Of a stretch of DNA of 64,000 nt, positions 47,560-57,345 are shown piece by piece. Under the pieces are notes generated by a model that had not been told where the DNA came from, did not search any database, and saw only the letters and a list, made by a program, of their open reading frames with translations. The stretch lies in the NCBI RefSeq assembly GCF_947503795.1, contig NZ_CANNEZ010000001.1, positions 239,001 to 303,000 of the forward strand, read 5' to 3'. Position 1 is the stretch's first letter. Each line of letters begins with the position of its first letter. The position numbers and the translations under genes are program-made. Source of the DNA: an uncultured Jannaschia sp. (GTDB lineage: Bacteria; Pseudomonadota; Alphaproteobacteria; Rhodobacterales; Rhodobacteraceae).

Positions 47560-48813
47560 TCAGCGCAGCGCGCGGCCCTTGCGGATCGCGTCTTCGCCGA
47601 ACCGCGCGCGGATCGCATCGGTGGCCCGTTCCGCTTCGGCCCGGCGCGCGGCATCGGGATCAAGAAGGTCACCCGCCCGATCGGCCTGATCCTCGGGCAC
47701 GAGATCCGAGATCCCGACCCCGATCAGCCGTGCGGGCCCGCTCCATCCCAGCGCGTCGAACAGCGCGCGTCCCTCGCGATAGATGCGATCGGCCATTTGT
47801 GTCGGCTCGGAGAGGGCATGGCGGCGGGTGACGGAGGTGAAATCGGCGCGCTTGATCTTCATCGTGACCACGCGCCCGGCCAGCCCCTTGGCCTTGGCGC
47901 GCGCGCTGACCTGTTCGGCCAACCGCCAGAGATGCCCGTCGAGGATATCCGGGTCGGCGGTGTTCTCGTGGAACGTCGTCTCCTTCGAGATCGATTTGAC
48001 GGGCCGACGCGCGCTGACCCGGCGGCGGTCCTGTCCGCGCGCCAGATGCCAGAGCCGGTCGCCCATCGACCCGAAGCGCCGCCCGAGATCGGCGCGATCC
48101 CAGCGGCGCAGATCGGCGATGGTGTTGATCCCCGCCTTCTTGAGCGATTCCTGTCCCACGAGGCCGACGCCCCAGATGATGCCCACCGGCTTGTCGGCCA
48201 GAAACGTCTCGGTCTCGGCCGCGCCGATCACCGAGAACCCGCGCGGCTTGTCGAGATCGGAGGCGATCTTGGCGAGGAACTTGTTGTGGCTGAGCCCGAT
48301 CGAACCGGTGATCCCCAGCTCGGCCTGCATCCGCGCGACCAGACGCGCCAGCATGACCGCGGGCGGCTGGCCATGGAGGCGCGCGGTGCCGGTCAGGTCG
48401 AGAAACGCCTCGTCGAGCGAGAGCGGTTCGATATCGGGCGTCAGCTCCTCCATCATGGCGCGGATGGCCTGGCTCACCTCGACATAGAGGGACATGCGAC
48501 CCTTGATGATGACCGCGTCGGGACAGAGCGCCAACGCCTTGAACATCGGCATCGCGGAGCGCACGCCCCGGATGCGCGCCACGTAGCAGCAGGTCGAGAC
48601 GACGCCCCGCCGCCCTCCGCCGATGATGACCGGCTTGTCGGCCAGTTCGGGCCGGTCCCGCTTCTCGACCGAGGCATAGAACGCATCGCAATCCATATGC
48701 GCGATCGACAGATCGAACAGCTCGGGATGGGTGGTCACGCGGGGGCTGCCGCAACGGGGACAGCGTCGCGCATCGGGAAAGGACTGGAGACAGGCGCGGC
48801 AGAGCGACGGCAT
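47560..48813 (-). CDS. dinB: DNA polymerase IV with N-terminal zinc ribbon
   Basis: 417 residues. An N-terminal zinc ribbon (Cys5, 8, 18, 21) precedes the Y-family polymerase. Catalytic residues: IAHMDCDAFYASVEKRD (Asp41, Asp43) and SLDEAFLDLTG. GSIGLSHNKFLAKIASDLDKP and a C-terminal little-finger region follow. It performs error-prone translesion synthesis. The ribbon is a known addition in Rhodobacteraceae DinB proteins. ATG 48813 is taken because the ribbon begins there; upstream in-frame sequence looks non-coding. No SOS box of the alphaproteobacterial GAAC type is evident upstream. Confidence 0.92.
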   Translation of the reverse strand: MPSLCRACLQSFPDARRCPRCGSPRVTTHPELFDLSIAHMDCDAFYASVEKRDRPELADKPVIIGGGRRGVVSTCCYVARIRGVRSAMPMFKALALCPDAVIIKGRMSLYVEVSQAIRAMMEELTPDIEPLSLDEAFLDLTGTARLHGQPPAVMLARLVARMQAELGITGSIGLSHNKFLAKIASDLDKPRGFSVIGAAETETFLADKPVGIIWGVGLVGQESLKKAGINTIADLRRWDRADLGRRFGSMGDRLWHLARGQDRRRVSARRPVKSISKETTFHENTADPDILDGHLWRLAEQVSARAKAKGLAGRVVTMKIKRADFTSVTRRHALSEPTQMADRIYREGRALFDALGWSGPARLIGVGISDLVPEDQADRAGDLLDPDAARRAEAERATDAIRARFGEDAIRKGRALR

Positions 48814-48907
48814 GGCCGGGATGTAATCCCCGTACGCCGCCGAGGGAACCCGCGAGGGGGGCTTTGGGGTTTCCACAGGGATTGTCACAATGCCCGAGGA
48901 GGCTGCC

Positions 48908-49108
48908 ATGACCGATCCGCACAAACCCGACGCCAATGCCCCGCCCAGCGGCTCCGCCCAATCCGCGGTCGAGGCCCCGTCCAGCCCGGCCGGGCGAAAG
49001 ATGCTGCTGACGGCGGCAGCCTTCGTCCTGATTCTCTTCGTGGTCTTCCTCCTGATTCCCGGCGGCGACGAAACCGTCGAGGAGACCCCGGCGGTCGTCT
49101 CTCAATGA
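48908..49108 (+). CDS. Single-span acidic-tail protein A (66 residues)
   Basis: Hydrophilic, disordered N-terminus (about 1-30), a membrane helix MLLTAAAFVLILFVVFLLIP (about 32-51), then a short acidic tail GGDETVEETPAVVSQ. GAGGAGG six bases before the ATG at 48908 decides the start over the ATG at 48890. It overlaps the next gene (ATGA), which encodes a protein of the same design. Unknown function; see the SPFH-NfeD neighbours. Confidence 0.7.
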   Translation: MTDPHKPDANAPPSGSAQSAVEAPSSPAGRKMLLTAAAFVLILFVVFLLIPGGDETVEETPAVVSQ

Positions 49109-49347
49109 GCGGCGAGGGCACGCAGACCAAGCCGGGCCACGCGTCGGGTCAGGCACCGGGCGACGGTGCGCTGACACATGACGACGTTGCCCCGAATGGT
49201 GGCCGCGCGAAATTGGGCCTGTTGGCGCTGCTGGCGCTGATCGTCGTGATCCTGGCGGTGTCGTTCCTCTGGGCCGACGATGCGCCCGTCGCGGCTGATG
49301 GCGGACCCGAGGCGGTGATTGTCGATGACGGGACGCTCGGGGACTGA
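49105..49347 (+). CDS. Single-span acidic-tail protein B (80 residues)
   Basis: A hydrophilic N-terminus (about 1-33, GEGTQTKPGHASGQ...) is followed by one helix (AKLGLLALLALIVVILAVSF) and an acidic exported tail WADDAPVAADGGPEAVIVDD. The tail resembles that of protein C (GPAVDGGFNVVVPEADG), suggesting paralogy. It overlaps the previous gene and ends 61 bases before protein C. Confidence 0.7.
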   Translation: MSGEGTQTKPGHASGQAPGDGALTHDDVAPNGGRAKLGLLALLALIVVILAVSFLWADDAPVAADGGPEAVIVDDGTLGD

Positions 49348-49408
49348 ATGTCGCGCCTTCGGAACGGAGCGGCCACTGGCTCGTTCACTGGACCGAAGGA
49401 GAATCCCT

Positions 49409-49624
49409 ATGGTCATCGAACCCCATGACGCCCCCGTCCCCGAGAGCAGCAAGCGCAACTACTACATCTGGCTCGCGGTCGCGATCGTGCTCGGCGGCCT
49501 GCTTGTCGTCTTCGTGATGCCGAACCTTTACTACCTGACCGCCGAAGGCCCCGCCGTCGATGGCGGCTTCAACGTCGTGGTCCCCGAGGCGGATGGCACC
49601 GGCCTCGCCAATGTCGGCGACTGA
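49409..49624 (+). CDS. Single-span acidic-tail protein C (71 residues)
   Basis: AAGGAG at 49396-49401 is a strong ribosome site. A short polar start (VIEPHDAPVPESSKRN) leads to a helix YYIWLAVAIVLGGLLVVFVM and an acidic exported tail with AVDGGFNVVVPEADGTG. The same plan occurs in proteins A, B and D. It lies 73 bases before the SPFH gene; a gccctg-N4-cagggc hairpin (49652-49667) sits between. Confidence 0.7.
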   Translation: MVIEPHDAPVPESSKRNYYIWLAVAIVLGGLLVVFVMPNLYYLTAEGPAVDGGFNVVVPEADGTGLANVGD

Positions 49625-49697
49625 CACGACTGTCCATGACCCGTTGTCCCCGCCCTGATCGCAGGGCATCGTTCGCAAAATCGCGAGGGACCGGGTC

Positions 49698-50591
49698 ATG
49701 GATATCGAAGAGCAACTACTGACACTCGCGGGCGAGAACGCCGTGCTGATCGCCATCGCGATCTTCGTGATCGTCTGCATCATGCTCGGGGTGCGGATCG
49801 TTCCGCAGTCCGAGAAATACGTGGTCGAGCGGTTCGGGCGGCTGAAATCCGTGCTCGGGCCGGGCATCAACCTGATCGTGCCCTTCCTCGACAAGGTGGC
49901 GCACAAGGTCTCGATCCTCGAGCGGCAGCTTCCCAATGCCAGCCAGGACGCGATCACCCGCGACAACGTTCTCGTGCAGGTGGAAACGAGCGTCTTCTAC
50001 CGCATCCTAGCGCCCGAAAAGACGGTCTACCGCATCCGCGACGTCGACGCGGCCATCGCAACCACGGTCGCCGGCATCGTGCGCGCCGAGATCGGGATGA
50101 TGGAGTTGGACGAGGTTCAGTCGAACCGCTCCGAGGTCATCAACAAGATCAAGGCGCAGGTCGCCGATGCCGTGGATGATTGGGGGATCGAGGTGACGCG
50201 CGCCGAGATCCTCGACGTCAATCTCGACCAGCAGACCCGCGAGGCGATGATGCAGCAGCTCAACGCCGAGCGGGCCCGTCGCGCGCAGGTGACCGAGGCC
50301 GAGGGTCAGAAGCGGTCGGTCGAACTGGCCGCCGATGCCGAGCTCTACGCTGCCGAGCAGACCGCCAAGGGCCGGCGCATCGCCGCCGATGCCGAGGCCT
50401 ATGCGACCGAGGTCGTGGCCCGCGCCATCGCCGATAACGGCCTCGAGGCGGCGCAGTACCAGGTCGCCTTGAAACAGGTCGAGGCGCTCACCGCGCTCGG
50501 CGGCAAGGCCGGCAGCCAGACAGTCGTCGTGCCCGCCTCGGCGCTGGACGCGTTCGGCGAGGCGTTCAAGATGCTGCGGGGTCGGGGCTGA
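49698..50591 (+). CDS. SPFH domain / stomatin-like protein (QmcA type)
   Basis: 297 residues. An N-terminal membrane anchor (NAVLIAIAIFVIVCIMLGV) is followed by the band-7 domain: IVPQSEKYVVERFGRLKSVLGPGINLIVPFLD, then RVDVRE-type QDAITRDNVLVQVETSVFYRI, and AQVADAVDDWGIEVTRAEILDV. The C-terminal half is a coiled coil rich in Ala/Glu (REAMMQQLNAERARRAQV). It forms membrane microdomain scaffolds and controls membrane-protein turnover in related systems. Coupling to NfeD (TGATG overlap) is the classic pair. Confidence 0.92.
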   Translation: MDIEEQLLTLAGENAVLIAIAIFVIVCIMLGVRIVPQSEKYVVERFGRLKSVLGPGINLIVPFLDKVAHKVSILERQLPNASQDAITRDNVLVQVETSVFYRILAPEKTVYRIRDVDAAIATTVAGIVRAEIGMMELDEVQSNRSEVINKIKAQVADAVDDWGIEVTRAEILDVNLDQQTREAMMQQLNAERARRAQVTEAEGQKRSVELAADAELYAAEQTAKGRRIAADAEAYATEVVARAIADNGLEAAQYQVALKQVEALTALGGKAGSQTVVVPASALDAFGEAFKMLRGRG

Positions 50592-50881
50592 TGTGGTCGG
50601 CATGGTGGGTCTGGATGCTCGCGGCGCTGATGTTCGGCGTCATCGAGGTGCTCGCCCCCTCCTACATCATGCTCGGGTTCGCGATCGGCGCGGGGCTTAT
50701 CGGACTCAGCCTGCTGACCGGCCTTCTCGGATCGCTGGTCGGTCTGGCCGGCGGCTATGGCTTCGCCAGTCTCCTCGTGGCCTTCGCGGTTCTGTCGCTG
50801 ATCGCGTGGATCGCGCTCCGGGCGGTGTTCGGGCCGCCGGGCGCCGCGGCTCAGACCTTCGACGACGATGTAAACGACTGA
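50591..50881 (+). CDS. NfeD family protein (short, membrane part)
   Basis: 96 residues with an N-terminal helix (WWVWMLAALMFGVIEVLAPSYIMLGF) and two further hydrophobic segments, typical of short NfeD proteins. The C-terminal OB-like domain of longer members is absent or reduced. It starts on the stop of the SPFH gene, its usual partner. It may assist the SPFH complex at the membrane; no enzymatic role is predicted because the protease domain of long NfeD is lacking. Confidence 0.85.
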   Translation: MWSAWWVWMLAALMFGVIEVLAPSYIMLGFAIGAGLIGLSLLTGLLGSLVGLAGGYGFASLLVAFAVLSLIAWIALRAVFGPPGAAAQTFDDDVND

Positions 50882-50952
50882 ATAATTTGGGAACCTGACC
50901 GGGTGGGGTCGTCGTTGTCTGGGTATAGACCTGCAACAGACGGAGGCCCGAC

Positions 50953-51348
50953 ATGGCCAGCATCGACCACACGACCGACCCCCGACACAACAACATCAGC
51001 CGCGCCGAGGTGGACGCCCGCGTGCCGCACGATTCCCACACCGCGCGGACGACCGACCACGACTACGCGGCCGAACCGCGCGAGGCGCACAGCTCCGGCA
51101 CCAACTGGATCATGATCGCCGCGGCCGTCGTGCTCGGGTTGCTGCTGCTGGCGTGGCTCTTCGGTGCGTTCGCCGCCGACGAAACCGTCGCCGTGACCCC
51201 GACCACCGACGCCGAGATCGTTGCGACCGAGACCGCGACCGAGACGGCCCCCGTCACGGCCGTCGCCGTCGAAGAGACCGCCGGGGCCGCCGTCGCGGTC
51301 GAGGACAACGTAACGACGACCACCGTTCCGGTCGTGCCCGTCGACTGA
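50953..51348 (+). CDS. Single-span acidic-tail protein D (131 residues)
   Basis: A hydrophilic, His-containing N-terminus (about 1-52), one helix (WIMIAAAVVLGLLLLAWLFG), then a long acidic, low-complexity tail rich in Thr, Ala, Val and Glu (TATETAPVTAVAVEETAG). The tail is repetitive in DNA (gaccgagaccgcgaccgaga). It shows the same plan as the three small proteins upstream of the SPFH gene. Not recognised as a known family. It is convergent with pyrF, with two bases between stops. Confidence 0.65.
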   Translation: MASIDHTTDPRHNNISRAEVDARVPHDSHTARTTDHDYAAEPREAHSSGTNWIMIAAAVVLGLLLLAWLFGAFAADETVAVTPTTDAEIVATETATETAPVTAVAVEETAGAAVAVEDNVTTTTVPVVPVD

Positions 51349-51350
51349 CG

Positions 51351-52034
51351 CTATGCCAACTCGTCGAGGATCGCCTGCGCTGCGGCGCGGGGATCCGCGG
51401 CGGCGTGGATGGGACGACCCACCACGATGTGATCCGCGCCCGCCTCGATCGCCGAGGCGGGCGTTTCCGTGCGCTTCTGGTCGCCAAGCGCCGCGCCCGC
51501 CGGTCGCACGCCGGGCGTCACGATGAGCTTGTCCCGCGCCTCGGGCAGGGCGCGGATGGCAGCCGCCTCGCGCGGCGACGCGATGACCCCATCGGCGCCT
51601 GCCTCGAAGGCCCGCGCGGCGCGGGTCGCCACCAGATCGGCGATATCGCCCGGCGCGATCAGCGATGCGTCGAGATCGGCGCGGTCGAGCGAGGTCAGGA
51701 TGGTCACGGCGAGGATCTTCATGTCGCCCTTCGCCTGCGCTGCCGCCGCGACCACATGCGGGTCGCCATGGACGGTCAGGAAATCGAGATCGAACTGGGC
51801 AAGCCCGCGCACCGCGGCCTCGACCGTGGCGCCGATATCGAAGAGCTTCATGTCAAGAAAGATGCGCTTGCCGTGCTCGTCCTTGAGCTCGTTGGCCAGC
51901 GCGAGGCCGCCGCCGGTCAGCATGCCCAGCCCGATCTTATAGAAGGACACGGCATCGCCCAGCGTCTCGGCCATGGCGAGCCCGTCGAGCGCGTTGGGCA
52001 CGTCGAGCGCGACGATCAGGCGGTCATCGGACAT
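51351..52034 (-). CDS. pyrF: Orotidine 5'-phosphate decarboxylase
   Basis: 227 residues. DRLIVALDVPNALDGLAMAE start, the catalytic FLDMKLFDIGATVEAA with the Lys-Asp charged network, VTVHGDPHVVAAA, and the phosphate-binding VTPGVRPAG and VVGRPI. It catalyses the last step of UMP synthesis. It is the first clear gene of a minus-strand block but is separated by 64 bases from the small hypothetical gene upstream. Confidence 0.95.
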   Translation of the reverse strand: MSDDRLIVALDVPNALDGLAMAETLGDAVSFYKIGLGMLTGGGLALANELKDEHGKRIFLDMKLFDIGATVEAAVRGLAQFDLDFLTVHGDPHVVAAAAQAKGDMKILAVTILTSLDRADLDASLIAPGDIADLVATRAARAFEAGADGVIASPREAAAIRALPEARDKLIVTPGVRPAGAALGDQKRTETPASAIEAGADHIVVGRPIHAAADPRAAAQAILDELA

Positions 52035-52098
52035 GGAAGATCTCCGGCAAAGGGGTTGCCGGGCGGGGTAGGACGCCGTGCGCGCCCTGTCCAGAGTG

Positions 52099-52290
52099 TC
52101 AGATGTTGTGGGCCTGCTCGGCCAGCGCGCTGACGGCGGTGTCGTGGGTCCAGGCCGGATCGCCGGGGGCCGTCAGGCGGCGGCGGTGAACGGTCCCACC
52201 CGGCGCGCGCAGGATCGCGGTGCCTGCGAATGTGCCATCGAGCGGGTCGAACCGGACGGCTTCGATGCGGATTACACGATCTGTCGGCAA
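52099..52290 (-). CDS. Small conserved-looking protein, 63 residues
   Basis: Starts at TTG 52290, with GGAG seven bases upstream. The sequence (DRVIRIEAVRFDPLDGTFAGTAI, then TVHRRRLTAPGDPAW) looks like a small beta protein with positive charge. I recall similar short proteins beside pyrF in Rhodobacteraceae but cannot name a family. The base composition of the codons fits a real gene; an unusual start lowers confidence. Confidence 0.5.
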   Translation of the reverse strand: MPTDRVIRIEAVRFDPLDGTFAGTAILRAPGGTVHRRRLTAPGDPAWTHDTAVSALAEQAHNI

Positions 52291-52382
52291 GGGCGTCTCC
52301 GGTACGTCATCGGCGTCGTTCGCAAAAGGAACGCTGCTTCGTTCGAATCGGTTGCATCCGCGTTAACGAATTTTTACGCGCG

Positions 52383-52798
<416 letters not shown>

Positions 52799-52802
<4 letters not shown>

Positions 52803-53077
52803 GCCGATACGACCCGGTTCCAGGCCTCGATCCTGACATCCTCGAACAGGCCCGCCGTCGCATAGGGATCGGCGGCGGCAAAGGCCTCGACATGGGCGCG
52901 GTCCGCGGTCTCGAAGATGATGAGGGAGCCGCACATCTCGCCGGTCGCGTTCACGAAGGGGCCCGCTTGGCGGACATGCGGATCGGCCCGCAGATGGGCC
53001 AGATGGGCCTCGCGGTTCTCCTGCCGGAGGGCGAGATGGCCGGGCTTGTCGGTGCAGATCAGGGCGTGGAGCATCAT
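52799..53077 (-). CDS. YciI family protein
   Basis: 92 residues. LHALICTDKPGHLALRQENREAHLAHLRA and GPFVNATGEMCGSLIIFE, AAADPYATAGLFEDVRIEAW are typical of the YciI dimeric alpha+beta fold, with a His near residue 26. Putative enzyme of unknown reaction. Two adjacent ATGs (53077 and 53074) are possible; GAGG lies five to eight bases upstream. It overlaps gpsA and the EVE gene. Confidence 0.88.
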
Positions 53078-54033
53078 TCGGACCTCAGGTCGCGGGAGAG
53101 AAGGGCGTGCATCGCGTTTTCGACCGTCAGGTCCCCGGCGACAAGCCCGGCGGTCGCGCGTGTCACCGGCAGGTCGATGTCGTGACATGCGGCGAGGTCG
53201 AGCGCCGCGCGGGCTGTCGCGACCCCTTCGGTCGTGGCGTCGGGCCGAACCGATCCCGCGCCGATCGCGTGGCCCAAGGCGAAGTTGCGCGACTGCGGCG
53301 AGGCGCAGGTCAGCGCGAGATCGCCCAGCCCCGACAAGCCCATCAGCGTCTCGGTCCGCGCACCCATCGCGGCGGCGAGGCGCATCATCTCGGCCATGCC
53401 GCGCGTCATGAGGGCGGCACGCGCGCTGTCGCCGAGGCCGGCGCCGATGGCCGCGCCGCAGGCGATGGCGACGACGTTCTTGAGCGCGCCCCCGAGTTCG
53501 ACCCCGATGGTATCGGTGCTGCGATAGACGCGCAGGACCGGCGTGGCGAGCCGGGCCTGAAGCATCGCACCCACCGCGTCGTCGGCGCATCCGAGGACCA
53601 GTGCCGTCGGCAGGCCCTGCGCGATATCGGCGGCGAAGCTGGGACCGGAGAGGATCGCGGGCACGGCGTCGGGTCGCATGTCACGCAGGGTCGCGGTCGC
53701 GCCGCGCCCGGTCGCGAGATCGACGCCCTTGCACGCCGCCACGAGATGCGCGGGCCGGAGCGGCAGATCGGCGAGCACGGCGCCGAGGGTCTGCATCGGG
53801 ACCGCCATCAGAACGGTCTCGCACGCCGCCAGATCCGTGGCGTCCGCGGTGGGCATGATGGGCGCGGGCAGGGTCACGCCCGGCAGGCGCGGCATGCGGC
53901 GGGTGCGGGCCGACCCGGACAGGATGGCGCGATCCCGGCCCCAGAGGTGGACGGGCGTGTCCGCACGGGCGAGTGCCACGGCCAGCGCGGTCCCGAAGGC
54001 GCCCGCGCCGACGATGCCGACGGGCGCGCTCAT
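53074..54033 (-). CDS. gpsA: Glycerol-3-phosphate dehydrogenase [NAD(P)+]
   Basis: 319 residues. N-terminal [20 protein letters not shown] (NAD site), [19 protein letters not shown], and [19 protein letters not shown] with the catalytic Lys, followed by [16 protein letters not shown]. It makes sn-glycerol-3-phosphate for phospholipid synthesis. Overlaps on both sides (four bases each) tie it to tsaD and YciI-EVE. Confidence 0.95.
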   Translation of the reverse strand: MSAPVGIVGAGAFGTALAVALARADTPVHLWGRDRAILSGSARTRRMPRLPGVTLPAPIMPTADATDLAACETVLMAVPMQTLGAVLADLPLRPAHLVAACKGVDLATGRGATATLRDMRPDAVPAILSGPSFAADIAQGLPTALVLGCADDAVGAMLQARLATPVLRVYRSTDTIGVELGGALKNVVAIACGAAIGAGLGDSARAALMTRGMAEMMRLAAAMGARTETLMGLSGLGDLALTCASPQSRNFALGHAIGAGSVRPDATTEGVATARAALDLAACHDIDLPVTRATAGLVAGDLTVENAMHALLSRDLRSE

Positions 54034-55112
54034 GCCTTCGCCCCGCGCTTGCCCGAACCCAGCATGGGCGAAGCCGCCGCGTCGAGCGGCCAGCGCGGTC
54101 GTGCGGCAAGGGTCATGTCATCGCGGCGTCCCCCGGCAAAAAGCTCCGCGCCCGCCCATGCGATCATCGCGGCATTATCGGTGCAAAGCGCGAGCGGGGG
54201 GGCGAGGAATGGCAGGTTTGCGTCCCCCGCAAGCTCGGTCAGGGCCGCGCGCAGGCTGCGATTGGCAGCCACGCCACCCGCGACGGCAAAGGCGGTGACA
54301 TCGGGATGCGCGTCGAGGGCGCGGCGCGATTTTTCGACCAGGACCTCGGTCATCGCGGCCTGAAAGCTGGCGCAGATATCGGCGCGGCGGTCGCGGGGGA
54401 GGCCGCCATGCTCGGACACGACCGCGTCGCGCGCCCGCAGCACCGCCGTCTTCAGGCCCGAAAAGGACATGTCGAGCCCCGGCCGGTCCAGAAGCGGTCG
54501 GGGCAGGGGCACCGACGCCGTGCCGTCGGCGGCCGCCGCCTCGACCGACGGGCCACCGGGCTGCGGCAGACCGAGGAGGCGGGCGGTCTTGTCGAAGGCT
54601 TCGCCGGGGGCGTCGTCGATCGTGCCGCCGAGCCGGGTGAAGGCATCGGGGCCATCGACCCGCAAGAACTGGCAATGCCCCCCCGAGACGAGCAGCATCA
54701 GATATGGGAAGGTCGCGCCATCCGTCATCCGGGGCGTCAGCGCGTGACCGGCCAGGTGGTTCACACCGATGAGCGGCAGGCCCGTCGCCGCCGACAGGCC
54801 CTTGGCGCACATGACACCCGCCAGCACGCCACCGATCAGTCCCGGCCCTGCCGTCACCGCGATGGCGTCGCAAGCCGTCAGGGCCACCCCCGCCTCGGCC
54901 AGCGCCTGTTCGACGGCGAGGTCGATTTTCTCGGCATGGGCGCGGGCGGCGATCTCGGGGACGACTCCGCCGAAGGCCGCATGAAGATCGTCCTGCCGCA
55001 TCACCACGTTGGAGAGGATCTCGGCGTCGCCCGCGCCGTCGCGGCGCACCACGGCGGCCGCGGTGTCGTCGCAGGAGCTTTCCAGCCCCAATATCGTCAG
55101 ACCCTGCGCCAT
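54030..55112 (-). CDS. tsaD: tRNA N6-threonylcarbamoyladenosine transferase
   Basis: 360 residues. [17 protein letters not shown] start, [14 protein letters not shown] (metal-binding His pair), [11 protein letters not shown] and [14 protein letters not shown]. With TsaB and TsaE it attaches the threonylcarbamoyl group to A37 of ANN-decoding tRNAs. Divergent from hemD with 69 bases between; first gene of the tsaD-gpsA-yciI-EVE operon. Confidence 0.95.
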   Translation of the reverse strand: MAQGLTILGLESSCDDTAAAVVRRDGAGDAEILSNVVMRQDDLHAAFGGVVPEIAARAHAEKIDLAVEQALAEAGVALTACDAIAVTAGPGLIGGVLAGVMCAKGLSAATGLPLIGVNHLAGHALTPRMTDGATFPYLMLLVSGGHCQFLRVDGPDAFTRLGGTIDDAPGEAFDKTARLLGLPQPGGPSVEAAAADGTASVPLPRPLLDRPGLDMSFSGLKTAVLRARDAVVSEHGGLPRDRRADICASFQAAMTEVLVEKSRRALDAHPDVTAFAVAGGVAANRSLRAALTELAGDANLPFLAPPLALCTDNAAMIAWAGAELFAGGRRDDMTLAARPRWPLDAAASPMLGSGKRGAKA

Positions 55113-55181
55113 AGGTGTTGTGCCGTCCGTGCTGCGGGTTCACCCTCGCCCTTCACCTAGGCCGCCCGATCCGGGGGAACA

Positions 55182-55865
55182 ATGCGCCCGTTGCCCATCC
55201 TGCTGACCCGCCCGCGCGCCGCGGCGACGAGCCTCGCGGCGCGGCTGGCCGACACGGGCGCGACGGTTCTGGTTTCTCCGCTGCTCGAGCTGTCGCCGAT
55301 GGGCGCTCTGCCCGCGATTTCCGGTGGCGTGCTGTTGACTTCGCCCGCCGCGGTCGATGCGTGGACGGCCATGGGCGGAACGGGCGCCTGGCCCGCCTGG
55401 GTGGTCGGGCCCGAGACGGCCCGCCGTGCGGCTGAGGCGGGGTTTGACGTCCGGGGTGTGGCGGCGGATGCGGCGGCACTGGCCACGCTCGTCCCCGAGG
55501 ACGCGCCGCCGCTTGTCCACCTCCGCGGCGAGGTGCAGCGCGGCGACCTCGCCGGCGACCTCCGTGCGCGGGGCCGGGACGCGACCGATGCCGTCATTTA
55601 CCGGCAGACGGCGCTGGGCCTGACCGCGCCGGCCCGCGCCCTCCTGCGGGCCGGTCCGACACTCGTGCCGCTCTATTCGCCGCGCACCGCCACGATCTTC
55701 GGCACCGAATGCCCGGCGGGCGCGTTGGGCCATGTCCGCGCGGTCTGCCTCAGCCGCGCGGTGGCCGAGGCCGCGCCGGTTCGACCCGTCGCAATGGCCG
55801 CACGCCCCGACGGGCAGGCGATGGAGAGCGCGATCCGTAAAGCCCTCGCCGCAAACGGCGGTTGA
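55182..55865 (+). CDS. hemD: Uroporphyrinogen-III synthase
   Basis: 227 residues, typical short HemD. Low-conservation family; seen are the start PILLTRPRAAATSLAARLAD, LTSPAAVDAWTAMGG and the C-terminal PLYSPRTATIF followed by AVCLSRAVAEAA. It closes hydroxymethylbilane to uroporphyrinogen III. The neighbours tsaD, mitofilin-like and hemY are the usual alphaproteobacterial setting, although hemC is absent here. Confidence 0.88.
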   Translation: MRPLPILLTRPRAAATSLAARLADTGATVLVSPLLELSPMGALPAISGGVLLTSPAAVDAWTAMGGTGAWPAWVVGPETARRAAEAGFDVRGVAADAAALATLVPEDAPPLVHLRGEVQRGDLAGDLRARGRDATDAVIYRQTALGLTAPARALLRAGPTLVPLYSPRTATIFGTECPAGALGHVRAVCLSRAVAEAAPVRPVAMAARPDGQAMESAIRKALAANGG

Positions 55866-55930
55866 GGGCCCACGGGGGACGGTCTAGGTGTATCTATGGT
55901 CCTTTGGGCCGAAGCTGACGGGGAGACGAC

Positions 55931-57334
55931 GTGGTGGCGCGCAAGACCGGCAAGACGACCCAGACCGACACGTCCCCTGAGGATACGAGCCCCGCGACGC
56001 CGGTCGAGGATGCGGTCGTCGTCTCCGAGGATGCCGGGACGGCCGGGTCGGACACGCTGGTCGCGACGGCGGCGGATACACCCAATGACAGCGTCGTCAT
56101 GGACACGGATACGGATACGGTGACCGATGGCGCGGCGGATACGCCGGTGGCGGAAACCGCGTCGGACGAGGCGCCCTCGGACGAGATGCCGACCGACGAC
56201 AGCCTCGCGGGCGAGACGGCGGCGGACGACACCGTGGAGGACACGCTCATCGCCGATATCGCGGGCGATGTGTCCGAGCCAGACCCCGAGCCCGCAACGG
56301 CCATCACAGCGCCGCCGCCCGCGGTGATCGAGAAGCGCGGACCGGGCTTTCTGCCGCTGGTCCTCGGCGGTCTGGTGGCCGGTGCGATCGGCTACGCGGT
56401 TCCGACATTCATCGCGCCCGCCCCCGAAATCGACATGACGCGCATCGAGACGCTGGAGGCGGAGCTTGCCGCGCTGGGCGAGGGGGGCGACGCGGAGCCC
56501 GTGGATCTCGCCCCGATCGAGAGTGCGCAGGCCGACCTTGCGGCCCGGCTGGACGAGGTCGAGGCACAGGTCGCGGCGCTGGCCGATGCGCCCGCCGCTG
56601 GACCGGTCGACGCCGCCTCGACGGCGAGTGTCGAAAACACGCCGGTGGATCTGGCCCCGCTCCGCGCCGATCTCGACGCCCTGGCGGCGCGTGTGGACGC
56701 GTCGGGTGAAGCGCAGGACGTGACCGGCGCTCTGGACGGTCTCCGGGCCGATCTCGGGGGGCGGATTGACGCGGTGGAAACCGGGCTGTCAGATGCGACA
56801 GGCCGGATCGACGGCCTCGCGACGCGGATCGACGAGATCGGGGCGGAAACCGCCGCCGTCGAGACCGAGGCCGAGACACTGGCGCGCGAGGCCGCGGCCA
56901 ACCAGCTTCGGATCGCGCTCGAATCCGGGGCGCCCTTCGCCGAGCCGCTGGACGTCCTTGGTGACGCGCCCGATGCGCTGGCCGCTTCCGCCGCCGAGGG
57001 GGTCGCGACGCTGGGCGATCTTGTGGCCGACTTCCCGCCGCTGGCCCGCGAGGCGCTGCGCGCGGCCCGTGCCGGAACCGCGCCCGAAGGCGTGGGCGGC
57101 ATGTTCGGGTCGCTCTTCAATGCCCGTTCGCTCGAGCCGCGCGAGGGCGACGACCCCGACGCCGTGCTGAGCCGGGCCGAGGCTGCGGTGCGCGCCGGGG
57201 ACTTGGACACGGCGCTGGCCGAGATCGACGCGCTGCCCGAGAGCGCGCAGGACGTGTTGGCCGACTGGACCGCACGGGCGACCGCCCGCCGCGACGCCCG
57301 CGTGGCCCTCGATGACTACCTTCAGGACGGGTGA
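55931..57334 (+). CDS. Mitofilin-like (Mic60/COG4223) inner-membrane protein
   Basis: 467 residues. An acidic Thr/Asp/Ala-rich cytoplasmic N-terminus (about 1-130) precedes a membrane helix (GFLPLVLGGLVAGAIGYAVP, about 136-157). A long coiled-coil region follows (about 160-320, with repeated LDEVEAQ, LRADLDALAARVDA-type heptads). The C-terminal domain holds FPPLAREALRAARAG and QDVLADWTARATAR, typical of bacterial Mic60. It shapes inner-membrane invaginations in related alphaproteobacteria. Start GTG 55931 follows a GGGAG ribosome site; GTG 55934 is possible. Linked with hemY. Confidence 0.88.
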   Translation: MVARKTGKTTQTDTSPEDTSPATPVEDAVVVSEDAGTAGSDTLVATAADTPNDSVVMDTDTDTVTDGAADTPVAETASDEAPSDEMPTDDSLAGETAADDTVEDTLIADIAGDVSEPDPEPATAITAPPPAVIEKRGPGFLPLVLGGLVAGAIGYAVPTFIAPAPEIDMTRIETLEAELAALGEGGDAEPVDLAPIESAQADLAARLDEVEAQVAALADAPAAGPVDAASTASVENTPVDLAPLRADLDALAARVDASGEAQDVTGALDGLRADLGGRIDAVETGLSDATGRIDGLATRIDEIGAETAAVETEAETLAREAAANQLRIALESGAPFAEPLDVLGDAPDALAASAAEGVATLGDLVADFPPLAREALRAARAGTAPEGVGGMFGSLFNARSLEPREGDDPDAVLSRAEAAVRAGDLDTALAEIDALPESAQDVLADWTARATARRDARVALDDYLQDG

Positions 57335-57345
57335 GGATTTCCTAG

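Noticed and set aside
49652-49667. gccctg-N4-cagggc hairpin before the SPFH gene as a terminator
   Set aside because: The stem is only six pairs and no T-run follows on either strand.
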